From Pseudomonas iranensis (GTDB lineage: Bacteria; Pseudomonadota; Gammaproteobacteria; Pseudomonadales; Pseudomonadaceae), in contig NZ_CP077092.1 of the NCBI RefSeq assembly GCF_014268585.2, forward strand, positions 2,914,001-2,978,000: 64,000 nucleotides of DNA. Direction: 5' to 3'. The notes under the pieces were generated by a model. That model worked only from the letters and a program-made list of their open reading frames with translations, had not been told where the DNA came from and searched no databases. A program made the position numbers and the translations under genes. Within the stretch, counting starts at the first letter, position 1; the number at the start of each line of letters is the position of its first letter. This document shows positions 1-10,699 of the stretch, piece after piece.

Positions 1-660
1 AGCGCCGGACACATCGTGACGATCGAAGACCCGATCGAATATATCCATCGACACAAGCGCTCGATCATCAATCAGCGTGAAGTCGGCGTAGATACCCGAA
101 GCTTTCATGCGGCTTTGAAGAACACTCTGCGCCAGGCTCCGGATGTTGTATTGATTGGTGAGATCCGTGACCGCGAAACCATGGAGCATGCGCTGTCATT
201 CGCTGATACCGGCCATCTTGTGTTGTCGACGCTGCATGCGACCAACGCCAATCAGGCGCTGGATCGAATCATCAATATGTTTCCCGAGGAGAAGCGCGAA
301 CAGCTTTTGCAGACATTGGGCAACAACTTGAAAGCCTTTGTCTCGCAGCGCCTGGTGCGTACCGCTGATGGTCAAAGGCGGGCGGCAGTCGAAGTTCTCC
401 TGGGCTCACCGACCATCGCTGATCTGGTCCGACGCGGTCAGTTCGAAGAGCTCAAGCCGATGATGGAAAAGTCAGCCGAACTCGGTATGCAGACATTTGA
501 CGCGGCACTGTTTGCGTTGTATGCAGAAGGCGCAATCAGCGAGCAGGAAGCCCTGAAGAATGCCGATTCGGTGAATAACCTCAAGTTGCGAATCAAACTT
601 CAGGGCGATCAAAAAGGGGCAGGCGATTCAACTTCAGGAGAATGGGGTTTGATCGACTGA
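1..660 (+). CDS. pilU: PilT/PilU-family type IV pilus ATPase, C-terminal part
   Basis: Partial at the left edge; the frame is open from base 1, so the start lies outside. The 220 visible residues are the C-terminal half of a type IV pilus retraction ATPase, a cytoplasmic hexamer that powers pilus retraction. Visible motifs are TIEDPIEY, the Walker B/Asp-box segment DVVLIGEIRDRET, and the His-box segment HLVLSTLHATNANQALDRI. The wording QAPDV, NANQALDRI and GMQTFD resembles PilU more than PilT as I recall the P. aeruginosa proteins, but many fluorescent Pseudomonas carry one PilT/PilU-family gene, so the symbol is tentative. Walker A would lie upstream of the window. The gene ends at TGA and is followed by a hairpin at about 742-790. 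Confidence 0.9.
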   Translation, partial: SAGHIVTIEDPIEYIHRHKRSIINQREVGVDTRSFHAALKNTLRQAPDVVLIGEIRDRETMEHALSFADTGHLVLSTLHATNANQALDRIINMFPEEKREQLLQTLGNNLKAFVSQRLVRTADGQRRAAVEVLLGSPTIADLVRRGQFEELKPMMEKSAELGMQTFDAALFALYAEGAISEQEALKNADSVNNLKLRIKLQGDQKGAGDSTSGEWGLID

Positions 661-741
661 CGAGTAGCTTGCAGCGATTCAAGTTGCATGTCGCAACACT
701 GCTTTATATTTATTCTATGGATCGCTAGCGTCGAACTGGAT

Positions 742-790
742 AAAACCTCATCAGGCTGAATGGTCAGCCAGTTGGTTTGATGAGGCTTTT
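742..790 (+). terminator. Hairpin with T-run downstream of the pilus ATPase, overlapping the next gene's RBS
   Basis: CCTCATCA (746-753) pairs with TGATGAGG (778-785), preceded by AAAA and followed by CTTTT, which is the layout of a Rho-independent terminator. The 3' arm contains GAGG (782-785), the only good ribosome-binding sequence for the ATG at 792. The same structure could therefore end pilus-gene transcription and hide the start of the next gene. Confidence 0.5.
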
Positions 791-791
791 A

Positions 792-3700
792 ATGATTGAC
801 TTGAAGAAAGACAAGATATTCCGCCCTGCAAAAGTTACTTTGGCAGGCTGGCAATATCAATCCGCAGCAGATGCGATTGAGCGTGAACAGGTATTGATGC
901 ATCTTGAGCAAGCGCTGGATGAACATAGCGATGATCAAATAATCAACTGGTATGCGCGAGAAGTAGAACTGCAGCCGGGCTCTTCACTTCAGGATATCTA
1001 TAACCCCGGCAGGCTTCTGCTTGCGGAGTTGCTCGAAACTGGCCCGGTCGTCGGTGCACTTGCCCGCGAAGAGGCGCGCGATCATGACGGACTGATACGA
1101 GTATCGGCAGAGGGCAAGATGGAAGTCCGCGCCGAAAGAGGTTGGGTAGATCTGGTCGCGGCGCGTCACTTTGAATTCAGTCAGCCGACACAATCTGCAT
1201 TGGCGGTAATTTCGGATATAGCAAAAGTAGCCGGCGGTTTTATATGGCCCGACTTGGCTGTAACTCTCGATCAATGGTTCAAGTTTCACGAGATCGACTT
1301 GCCTGAAAACAACGCCAAGGTCAGGAATCTGATCGGCCTGTTCAGATTCGCACCTGAAGTCAAAGAGCCGGGAGATTACTGGGAATACTTTCAAAAGACT
1401 AATGATGTGTTGGCGGCATTAACCGAAGAGCAGTTCGCGGAAATTCGCAAGGCTACGACGAAGTTGATGCCAAAGCGCAAACTGCTGACGGCTTTATACA
1501 ATGTGTCCGGCCGCCCCGTTATATCGCCTGATAATGCAGCGCAGCGAATTGCTGAATGCGTGGAACATCCGATCGCGCTCAGACTGGCTGGAAGTTATCT
1601 TGAAGCGCTGGGTTGGTATGGCGTCAATGAGGGGCAGTCGGTCTCCGAAGATACCCTTCGCCAGTTGTTGATAACCGCGGTGTTGCTCGACCTCGACCCA
1701 TCCATTGGCAACAACCAATTGATCAACCGCCGTGATCTGTATTCGCCTGCCAACCTTGAACGTCATCCGTCAGAGATTCGCAACGAATACGCCGAATTTG
1801 TAAGGAACAAGCGCTGGGTTGATCGGGGCCTGGCGCCCTTGGTCGCACACCTGCTTCTGGCTCGGAGCGCGCCGGAGTTTCTCGTCAGGGAGGTGCCGGC
1901 CACGGTCACGCTCGGCTCGATTGCCTGGATCAACCTTACTCGTGCGGTGGTGCTGGTTGAAGCAGCGAAGGCCGGAGCTTCGCGGGTCATGACCCATGCG
2001 CAGATCATTGCCTATGGCGAGCTGGAGGCAGTCAGTGAAGCGCAGAAACATTTGCGGGATCTGGCGATGATCGACCCGGTTGTCGATTGGGCATTGCTGA
2101 ACCGGATTATTGCCCGGGCTGAACTCGAACAATCAGAAGAGGCCTGTACAAAGCTTGCACTGCAGGCCTTCGAGCAACATTCGGAGCAATTCGCCCAGGT
2201 AGCCCGGGCATTCTCAGCACCGTTGCCCAATCGTGCAGAAATAGCCCGGACTCAACTGAAAAAAGCCGCGCCAGGTTGCGCCACCCTCGACGAGAAAGCG
2301 CTTTCCGAGCAAGGCGGGCAGCAAATCATGTCGATGGTCGATCTGCATCAATCGGGCGACATGGTGACTGGCCTGTGGGACAGACGCACTGTGCGACTGA
2401 TCGTCAACGGATTGCCGCAACCGGCCATCAACTACAATCCTTCAGGTGTCAGTCTTTATCAGCGTTATCCGGGGCTGCTAACGCTTGAATCCTGTGAAGA
2501 AGAAATGGAGCGCCAACTGGCGGCGCATTTCAAAGAGCTGAACAGCGGGATGCTGACTGCCGTCAAACTGGCGTTGGCGCACATGCCGGAAGCAGATCTG
2601 CAGGTGTTCATGAATGCCGACATACATTTTTTCACCGTGCGCGGATCTGCATCCTATGTCACTACGCGTCGAGCCGGCGGCCCTTTGAGTTTGGGGCTCG
2701 AACAAGAAACACAACACAGCAGAGATGCCGCCACAGGACGCTTCGGCATTGTGATGTATGCGTCCCATGAAAACGCTGAGCTCTGTTATGAGTTATTCAC
2801 CTCGCGTGCGGAAACCCGAAAAAATGACGCCCTGGGAGCTCTCATCAAACGCGAGCGCAAGCTCCTGCAGCGCTCGCGGATGAGTGCCAGCGCCAACATG
2901 ATGCTGCCCCTGAGTCGCACCGCAACTCAAAGCCTGCCGTTGAACATCAAACGCTATACCCACGCAGCAGCCGAAGACACTTTGGCTACCAGCAGCATGG
3001 CGATCATCGATTACTTCGGTGAACTAGAAGCGCCGATGCATTTTTCGGCACCGAAGCCCGGCTTCTACCAGAAATTCAATGATCCGGCGATCGCGCGCAT
3101 CGCAGGGTTTCTGGTGCATAACCGTCCGTTCCTGAAAAGCAGCGAACTAACAGAACTCGTGCGCATACCGACTGCACTCGAACTTTCCAAAGACGAGGGC
3201 GAGCGACTGTTGACGTACTTCATCGACCTGCTCGTACCGTTCAAGAAATGCATCGAGGACATTGTCTCGGGCGACCACAACAAAATGGTCGACGGGTTTT
3301 ACGGTTGTCTGATGGATGGCATCGGGCTGGTGGGAACTGTCGCTGGCGCCAGCTCGAAAGTGCTGAGTATTTCCGCCAAGGCCATTTCCACTACCGCCAG
3401 GGCCGCGCGCTTCACCCGCCTGGCGCTGACTTCGGCCATCTCGCTTTTCAATCCCTTCGACGGCGTGCCATCCGGCCTGCAGGCCGGCGGCAAACTGGTG
3501 CACAAAGGGTTGCTGCGGTTCAATAAAAACAGCCACGACCTTATCCTCAAAGCCAACGCGCAGTTGCACAAGATCAGTGGCCGCCGGCAATCCTGGGATC
3601 TGCTGGAGGCTGCCGATAATGTGCAACTGGGGCTCGGGAGCTGGCGACCCCGCGCAACCGCTGATGCCGTTGGCGTACTTGCTGCCCGCCGTGGTGACAA

Positions 3701-4547
3701 ATGGTATGCACTGAACCGACGCGGCAACCTCTGGGGCAAGCCTCTGAATGGTTTCGCGTATCACGCTCCCGTGCAGTTGCCCTATTCGCCACGCACATTG
3801 CCGCTCAGCTATACGCGCAAGTTCATCGAGCGAAGTCTGCCGCGCGCGCGGACCAAGATCGATAACGCGATCGAAGTCTTCAACCGTCATGATTTCAAAC
3901 GCGATCGCGAGTCGCTGATGAAGATTGTGTTCGGCAGTGCCTCAGAGGTTTCCACTGATCGCCTGGTCAACTATCTGCGTTTGATCCGCTTCGACTTTGC
4001 GGGTTTTTCGATGAGTAACATGATTCTGGATGGCCTGAAAATCAACGATACGCTCGCCTCGTTCGATGCCGACAACTACCAGCGCTGGAAAGATGCCGAT
4101 GCGGGCGACAAGTCTGAAATCGCCTTCGTCGAAATCTACACGCGAAACCTCAACAGACATTTCGTCAGCATGGGCTTCAACCACGACGTGATTGCCGACG
4201 ACCTGATTCATGAGCTGTTCCACGCCAGTGCGCAAACCGATGATGTCGGCTATGCCAGCGATGCCGTGCACACAAGTGACGATGGCCAGCGCCTGGACGT
4301 GACGGCACTGCTGAATCTGGCTGCCGGCTGCCTGCGTGAGTCGGACACCGGGACAGACTGCCACGCGCCGTCCAGAGCCTTCGAAAACGCCGACTCGCTG
4401 GCCTTGGCGACCTCGCTGTTGAGTCAGTTGGCTACCGATAAAGCTACATTCGATCAAAACATGACGATCCTGCGCGGCGCGCTCGACGCCAGTGCAGGCA
4501 AAGCCATTGACGAGCCAGTCGTCATTACCCTGAACAAACCTCGCTGA
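792..4547 (+). CDS. Large toxin-like protein with C-terminal HExxH zincin motif
   Basis: 1251 residues, not assigned to a characterised family. I chose ATG 792 over an in-frame TTG at 777 because GAGG sits 6 bases before it. No signal peptide is seen. The C-terminal region holds IHELFHAS, an HExxH metallopeptidase signature (H1140, E1141, H1144), followed by acidic and His residues that could supply a third zinc ligand. Around residues 835-885 a stretch rich in Gly, Ala, Ser, Ile and Leu might insert in or cross a membrane. At about 950-1000 comes a segment with GSWRP, DAVGVL, YALN and LWGKPL, which recalls the large DUF6543/dermonecrotic-toxin-like proteins of Pseudomonas (family memory, not searched). 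The first third looks less GC-rich than the flanks. The gene stands alone; no immunity or chaperone gene is visible. A secreted effector is an inference. Confidence 0.75.
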   Translation: MIDLKKDKIFRPAKVTLAGWQYQSAADAIEREQVLMHLEQALDEHSDDQIINWYAREVELQPGSSLQDIYNPGRLLLAELLETGPVVGALAREEARDHDGLIRVSAEGKMEVRAERGWVDLVAARHFEFSQPTQSALAVISDIAKVAGGFIWPDLAVTLDQWFKFHEIDLPENNAKVRNLIGLFRFAPEVKEPGDYWEYFQKTNDVLAALTEEQFAEIRKATTKLMPKRKLLTALYNVSGRPVISPDNAAQRIAECVEHPIALRLAGSYLEALGWYGVNEGQSVSEDTLRQLLITAVLLDLDPSIGNNQLINRRDLYSPANLERHPSEIRNEYAEFVRNKRWVDRGLAPLVAHLLLARSAPEFLVREVPATVTLGSIAWINLTRAVVLVEAAKAGASRVMTHAQIIAYGELEAVSEAQKHLRDLAMIDPVVDWALLNRIIARAELEQSEEACTKLALQAFEQHSEQFAQVARAFSAPLPNRAEIARTQLKKAAPGCATLDEKALSEQGGQQIMSMVDLHQSGDMVTGLWDRRTVRLIVNGLPQPAINYNPSGVSLYQRYPGLLTLESCEEEMERQLAAHFKELNSGMLTAVKLALAHMPEADLQVFMNADIHFFTVRGSASYVTTRRAGGPLSLGLEQETQHSRDAATGRFGIVMYASHENAELCYELFTSRAETRKNDALGALIKRERKLLQRSRMSASANMMLPLSRTATQSLPLNIKRYTHAAAEDTLATSSMAIIDYFGELEAPMHFSAPKPGFYQKFNDPAIARIAGFLVHNRPFLKSSELTELVRIPTALELSKDEGERLLTYFIDLLVPFKKCIEDIVSGDHNKMVDGFYGCLMDGIGLVGTVAGASSKVLSISAKAISTTARAARFTRLALTSAISLFNPFDGVPSGLQAGGKLVHKGLLRFNKNSHDLILKANAQLHKISGRRQSWDLLEAADNVQLGLGSWRPRATADAVGVLAARRGDKWYALNRRGNLWGKPLNGFAYHAPVQLPYSPRTLPLSYTRKFIERSLPRARTKIDNAIEVFNRHDFKRDRESLMKIVFGSASEVSTDRLVNYLRLIRFDFAGFSMSNMILDGLKINDTLASFDADNYQRWKDADAGDKSEIAFVEIYTRNLNRHFVSMGFNHDVIADDLIHELFHASAQTDDVGYASDAVHTSDDGQRLDVTALLNLAAGCLRESDTGTDCHAPSRAFENADSLALATSLLSQLATDKATFDQNMTILRGALDASAGKAIDEPVVITLNKPR

Positions 4548-4549
4548 TG

Positions 4550-4595
4550 AAAAGCACTGCCGCCAACCTGTTGGATGGAGGCGCCAGTGCCGTTT

Positions 4596-4596
<1 letters not shown>
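4550..4596. terminator. Bidirectional terminator between convergent genes
   Basis: GCACTGCCGCC (4554-4564) pairs with GGCGCCAGTGC (4580-4590) with one mismatch. AAA precedes it and TTTT follows, so it can terminate in both directions. It sits between the toxin-like gene and the convergent aacS. Confidence 0.6.
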
Positions 4597-6551
<1,955 letters not shown>

Positions 6552-6597
6552 GGGTTTGCCTCTTCTTATCTGATTCGTACAGGCCAGGGAGATCATT

Positions 6598-6693
6598 CCC
6601 TGCGGGAGCGAGCCTGCTCGTGAAAGCGTTGTGTCAGTACCCCGAACTGTGTCTGATAAACCGCATTCTCGAGCAGGCTCGCTCCCACAATGG
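6598..6693. repeat. REP doublet (REPIN-like) between aacS and bdhA
   Basis: Two inverted copies of the Pseudomonas REP core lie at 6598-6620 (GGGAGCGAGCCTGCTCG) and 6668-6689 (CGAGCAGGCTCGCTCCCA), separated by about 45 bases. It fills the gap between aacS and bdhA. Confidence 0.85.
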
Positions 6694-6701
6694 CCAGGTG
6701 T

Positions 6702-7475
6702 TTATTGCGCCAGCCACCCACCATCAATATTCCACGCCGCGCCGCGCACCTGGCTGCCGGCTTCACTGCACAAGAACAACACCAGCTCACCCAGATGCTG
6801 CGGTGTGACGAACTCCAGCGACGGCTGTTTCTCGGCGAGCAGATCATGCTGCGCCTGCTGCGGGTCGACGCCTTTGCCCGCGCGATCATCGATCTGCTTC
6901 TGCACCAGCGGCGTCAACACCCAGCCGGGGCAGATTGCGTTACAAGTCACCTGACTGGTCGCAGTTTCCAGCCCGACCACTTTGGTCAGGCCGATCACGC
7001 CATGCTTGGCGGCGACATACGCGGCTTTGCCGGTAGAGCCGACCTGGCCATGCACCGAGGCGATATTGATGATGCGCCCCCAGTTCTTGCGGCGCATGCC
7101 CGGCAGGCTCAACCGCGTGCTGTGGAATACCGATGACAGGTTGATCGCGATGATCGAATCCCAGCGCTCAACAGGAAACTCTTCTACGGCCGCAACGTGC
7201 TGAATGCCGGCGTTGTTGACCAGAATGTCGACGCCGCCAAACTCGCGCTCGGCGTAGGCGACCATGTCGGCAATCTGTGCCGGGTCGCTGACATCGGCGG
7301 GATGATGGCCGACCTTGCCGCCGTACTGAGCGACGTCGGCGGTCACCTTCGAGGAGTCGCCGAAGCCATTGAGAATCAGGTTGGCGCCCGCTTTCGCGAG
7401 AGTCAGCGCGATGCCCAGGCCGATGCCGCTGGTGGAGCCGGTTACCAACGCTGTCTTGCCGGAAAGAGTGGTCAT
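6702..7475 (-). CDS. bdhA: 3-hydroxybutyrate dehydrogenase (SDR)
   Basis: 257 residues. NAD-dependent oxidation of (R)-3-hydroxybutyrate to acetoacetate in the cytoplasm. Classical SDR layout: cofactor motif TGSTSGIG (12-19), NNAG (87-90), catalytic Ser140, Tyr153 and Lys157, and a QVRGAAWNIDGGW C-terminal region typical of this dehydrogenase. The ATG at 7475 is 7 bases past the permease stop, and GAGG in the permease's last codons serves as the ribosome site, so the two are co-translated. The longer frame to 7490 is not supported. Confidence 0.95.
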   Translation of the reverse strand: MTTLSGKTALVTGSTSGIGLGIALTLAKAGANLILNGFGDSSKVTADVAQYGGKVGHHPADVSDPAQIADMVAYAEREFGGVDILVNNAGIQHVAAVEEFPVERWDSIIAINLSSVFHSTRLSLPGMRRKNWGRIINIASVHGQVGSTGKAAYVAAKHGVIGLTKVVGLETATSQVTCNAICPGWVLTPLVQKQIDDRAGKGVDPQQAQHDLLAEKQPSLEFVTPQHLGELVLFLCSEAGSQVRGAAWNIDGGWLAQ

Positions 7476-7482
7476 GAATACC

Positions 7483-8874
7483 TCACACAATGCCAGTGGC
7501 GTAGAAAGTGCCGATCACCACGAAAACCGCGAGGGTCTTGATCAGCGTAATACAGAAAATGTCTTTGTAGGCTTCGCGGTGGGTCAACCCGGTCACCGCC
7601 AGCAGGGTGATCACCGCGCCGTTGTGCGGCAGGGTGTCCATGCCGCCGCTGGCCATCGCGGCCACGCGGTGCAGCACTTCCAGCGGGATATTCGCCGCGT
7701 GCGCTGCACTGATGAACTGCTCGGACATCGCCGCCAGCGCGATGCTCATGCCGCCCGACGCCGATCCGGTAATGCCGGCGAGCAGTGTCACGGTAATCGC
7801 TTCGTTGACCAACGGATTGGGAATCTGCTTGAGCCAGTCGGCCAGCACCAAAAAGCCCGGCAGCGAAGCGATTACCGCACCAAAGCCGTATTCAGACGCG
7901 GTGTTCATGGCCGCGAGCAACGCACCGCTGACCGCACTTTTGCTGCCTTCGGCGAGCTTGCTTTTAATCGCCTTGAAGCCGAACGCCAGCACCATGAGGA
8001 TGCCGACCAGCAACGCCGCCTGCACCGCCCAGATCGCCGTGAGCTTGGCGATTTCGGTAGTGACCGGCGCGGCCATGCCCGGCAGCGCTAGGCTGTGGGT
8101 CTTGCCGTACCACTGCGGAATCCACTGGGTGAAGAGCAGGTTCATGATGCCCACCGCCAGCAATGGCGACAGGGCAATCCACGGGTTGGGCAGCTTCAGG
8201 TCTTCGGCGGTTTCCGGTTCGTTGCGCAGTTCAGTGCCGTAACCTTCGCCGGCACGTTGCGCCTTGTTGCGTTGGCGCTGCAGAAACAGCATGCCGGCGC
8301 AGAACACGAAAATCGTGCCGATCACCCCCAGCCACGGCGCCGCCCATGCGGTGGTGTTGAAGAAGGTGCTGGGGATGATGTTCTGGATCTGCGGCGTGCC
8401 GGGCAGGGCGTCCATGGTGAACGAGAATGCGCCGAGGGCAATGGTCGCCGGGATCAGGCGTTTGGGAATATTGCTCTGGCGGAACATCTCCGCTGCAAAC
8501 GGGTAAACAGCGAAGACGACGACGAACAACGACACGCCGCCGTAGGTGAGCAGGGCACACACCAGCACGATCACCAGCATCGCTTGTTTGGTGCCAAGCA
8601 GGCGAATCGCAGCGGCGACGATCGAGCGCGAGAAACCGGACAGTTCGATGAGCTTGCCGAACACCGCGCCGAGCAGGAATACCGGGAAATAGAGCTTGAT
8701 GAAACCGACCATTTTGTCCATGAACACCCCGGTGAAAGCAGGGGCAACGGCGGACGGATCGGTGAGCAGGACCGCGCCGAGGGCGGCGATCGGGGCAAAG
8801 AGGATGACGCTGTAGCCACGGTAGGCGGCGAGCATCAGCAGCGTCAGGGCTGCCAAGGCAATGATCACACTCAT
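7483..8874 (-). CDS. GntP-family permease, likely 3-hydroxybutyrate uptake
   Basis: 463 residues, almost wholly hydrophobic with roughly 12 membrane segments; a cytoplasmic-membrane carrier. It resembles the GntP/D-beta-hydroxybutyrate permease group, and its place as first gene before bdhA and aacS points to 3-hydroxybutyrate or acetoacetate as cargo. The ATG at 8874 follows GGAGAG. The leader carries a sigma-54 -24/-12 element (8932-8947) and an A-rich motif (8892-8902) matching the Crc/Hfq target pattern. In P. aeruginosa the equivalent permease lies beside bdhA and hbcR. Confidence 0.9.
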   Translation of the reverse strand: MSVIIALAALTLLMLAAYRGYSVILFAPIAALGAVLLTDPSAVAPAFTGVFMDKMVGFIKLYFPVFLLGAVFGKLIELSGFSRSIVAAAIRLLGTKQAMLVIVLVCALLTYGGVSLFVVVFAVYPFAAEMFRQSNIPKRLIPATIALGAFSFTMDALPGTPQIQNIIPSTFFNTTAWAAPWLGVIGTIFVFCAGMLFLQRQRNKAQRAGEGYGTELRNEPETAEDLKLPNPWIALSPLLAVGIMNLLFTQWIPQWYGKTHSLALPGMAAPVTTEIAKLTAIWAVQAALLVGILMVLAFGFKAIKSKLAEGSKSAVSGALLAAMNTASEYGFGAVIASLPGFLVLADWLKQIPNPLVNEAITVTLLAGITGSASGGMSIALAAMSEQFISAAHAANIPLEVLHRVAAMASGGMDTLPHNGAVITLLAVTGLTHREAYKDIFCITLIKTLAVFVVIGTFYATGIV

Positions 8875-8891
8875 GGTGTGTCTCTCCAGGA

Positions 8892-8902
8892 TTGTTATTT
8901 TT
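8892..8902 (-). promoter_or_regulatory. Candidate Crc/Hfq CA motif in the permease leader
   Basis: On the minus strand the leader reads AAAAATAACAA, which fits AANAAYAA twice, a few bases upstream of the GGAG ribosome site. In Pseudomonas such motifs bind Hfq with Crc and block translation when preferred carbon sources are present. Confidence 0.5.
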
Positions 8903-8931
8903 GTGCGTGGAACGGGTGCGGAGAGTGGGTT

Positions 8932-8947
8932 AGCGAGATTTGTGCCA
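8932..8947 (-). promoter_or_regulatory. Sigma-54 (-24/-12) promoter for the hydroxybutyrate operon
   Basis: On the minus strand TGGCACAAATCTCGCT has GG and GC at the exact spacing of RpoN promoters; only one base of the -12 TTGC differs. Transcription would start near 8920, about 45 bases before the permease ATG. The adjacent hbcR encodes a sigma-54 activator with GAFTGA, which supports the call. Confidence 0.75.
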
Positions 8948-9045
8948 ATCTTCTAACTGTTTGAAATATAAGGAAATTAGATCAGAGTCGCCTACCGGGA
9001 GCTGTTTTTGTCTCTTAGTTGAGATTTTCTTTGAATGGGCCGGCG

Positions 9046-9114
9046 CCTTCGCGAGCAGGCTCGCTCCCACATTGGTCATGCATTCCCCTGTGGGAGCGAG
9101 CCTGCTCGCGAAGC
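9046..9114. repeat. REP doublet between hbcR and the permease
   Basis: CTTCGCGAGCAGGCTCGCTCCCACA and its exact inverse complement lie head to head (9047-9071 and 9089-9113) with about 17 bases between. It sits in the 265-base gap between the hbcR stop and the permease start. Confidence 0.9.
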
Positions 9115-9139
9115 TTTTGCTCTAGTCTTAAAATGGAGA

Positions 9140-10567
9140 TCAGATGTCTCTATATGTAGACTCTGCGATCCCCAGCGCAGCCATTTTCTTGTACAGCGTC
9201 GACCGCCCCAGCCCCAGCCGAACCGCCGCCTCCGGCACTTTCCCCGCGCACTGCGCCAGGGTCGACTCGATCAACTGCCGATCAAACCGCGCCCGCGCCT
9301 GTGCAAATGTCTCCCCAGCGGAGGCTTGCATGCTCGGCTCGGACGTCCGCTCAACCGGAGTAAAGGTGCCAATCGCGCCGCGAATATCCTGCTCGGTCAG
9401 CATCAGATCATCACTGAGCAACGCCGCCCGCTCCAGCACGTTGCGCAACTCACGGATGTTGCCCGGCCAGGCATGCTGGCCGAGCAACGCCAGCGCATCG
9501 CGGTGCAATTCATGCTGGCTGCGCAGTTCTTCGAGAATCGCCTCGCTCAGCGCCGGCAGATCATCGAGACGTTCACGCAGCGGCGGCACCTGGATTGGCA
9601 ATACGTTGAGGCGGTAGTACAAATCGGCGCGAAATTCGCCGCGCTTGATCGCAGCCTGCAAATCCGTCGACGTCGCGGCGATTACCCGCACATCGCTCTG
9701 AATCACTTCATTGGAGCCGACCGGCTCGAACTCCTTTTCCTGCAACACGCGCAGCAGTTTGCTTTGCAGCGGCAGCGGCATATCGCCGATCTCATCGAGA
9801 AACAGCGTGCCGCCCTGAGCGATTTGTAATTTACCGGTGCGGCCCTTGCGATCAGCGCCGGTAAATGCGCCGGGTGCCGTGCCAAAGAACTCGGCTTCCA
9901 GCAGCGCCTCGGGAATCGCTGCGCTGTTGATACTGACGAAAGCCTTGTGCGCGCGTGGCGAGGCGCTGTGGATCGCTTGGGCAAGCAACTCTTTACCGGT
10001 GCCGGTTTCTCCCAGCAGCAAAACCGGCGAATCAGCGCTGGCACTGCGCCTGGCGCGGCGTTTGACTTCGAGGCTGGCGGCGCTGGTGCCGATGAAATGG
10101 GCGAAGTTGTATTTGGTCTGCCGCGCACGCAGCAGCGAGCGGGTCGAGGCCAGTTCTTCCTGCATGCTCAGGTAACGCTTGAGCATCGGCGACAGCGTAC
10201 GCAACTCGTCGAACAGAGCGAAACCGATGGCGCCGATTACGCTGCCGGCATCGTCGTGGATCGGCAGGCGCATCACCACCAGCGGTTCCTTTGGCGTGTC
10301 CTGCATATCCAGCAGAATCGGCCGACCGGTGCGTACCACCTCGCGCAGCAGGCTGCCGGGGATCACGCTTTCGCAGGGTTTGCCGATAGCGCCGGCCGCT
10401 GAATCGAGACCGAAGCGCCGGGCGTAGCGTTCGTTCATCCAGACGATATTCGCATCGCGGTCAACAATCACCGTGCCCTCACTGGATTGCTCGATGATCT
10501 CGAACAGCGAACGGATCGCCAGAGTGCGGACTCGTTGGTAGTCCTTGAGGCTTTCGGTGGTGTTCAT
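9140..10567 (-). CDS. hbcR: Sigma-54-dependent activator of 3-hydroxybutyrate catabolism (HbcR)
   Basis: 475 residues: N-terminal PAS-like sensor (about 20-125), AAA+ domain (about 155-385) and a Fis-type helix-turn-helix at the C-terminus. Walker A GETGTGKE is at 186-193, the sigma-54 contact loop GAFTGA at 233-238 and Walker B TLFLDE at 254-259. GAFTGA is intact, so it should drive RpoN open-complex formation. No receiver domain is present, so it probably senses a ligand through PAS. It lies directly upstream of the permease-bdhA-aacS operon, whose leader has a -24/-12 element. The order matches P. aeruginosa hbcR/bdhA. The ATG at 10567 has only a weak ribosome site. Confidence 0.88.
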   Translation of the reverse strand: MNTTESLKDYQRVRTLAIRSLFEIIEQSSEGTVIVDRDANIVWMNERYARRFGLDSAAGAIGKPCESVIPGSLLREVVRTGRPILLDMQDTPKEPLVVMRLPIHDDAGSVIGAIGFALFDELRTLSPMLKRYLSMQEELASTRSLLRARQTKYNFAHFIGTSAASLEVKRRARRSASADSPVLLLGETGTGKELLAQAIHSASPRAHKAFVSINSAAIPEALLEAEFFGTAPGAFTGADRKGRTGKLQIAQGGTLFLDEIGDMPLPLQSKLLRVLQEKEFEPVGSNEVIQSDVRVIAATSTDLQAAIKRGEFRADLYYRLNVLPIQVPPLRERLDDLPALSEAILEELRSQHELHRDALALLGQHAWPGNIRELRNVLERAALLSDDLMLTEQDIRGAIGTFTPVERTSEPSMQASAGETFAQARARFDRQLIESTLAQCAGKVPEAAVRLGLGRSTLYKKMAALGIAESTYRDI

Positions 10568-10604
10568 GGAGGCTGATCCTGATTGTTTGTTTCCGGTACC
10601 GATC

Positions 10605-10670
10605 CCTTCGCGAGCAGGCTCGCTCCCACAGGGGGCTGCATTCCAATGTGGGAGTGAGCCTGCTCGCGAA
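10605..10670. repeat. REP doublet between yejF and hbcR
   Basis: CTTCGCGAGCAGGCTCGCTCC and the inverted GGAGTGAGCCTGCTCGCGAA lie about 20 bases apart, with one substitution (GAGTGAG for GAGCGAG) in the second arm. This is the third doublet in 4 kb. Confidence 0.88.
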
Positions 10671-10699
10671 TGCCGCGCCGCGGATTTACAGAAAAAAAC

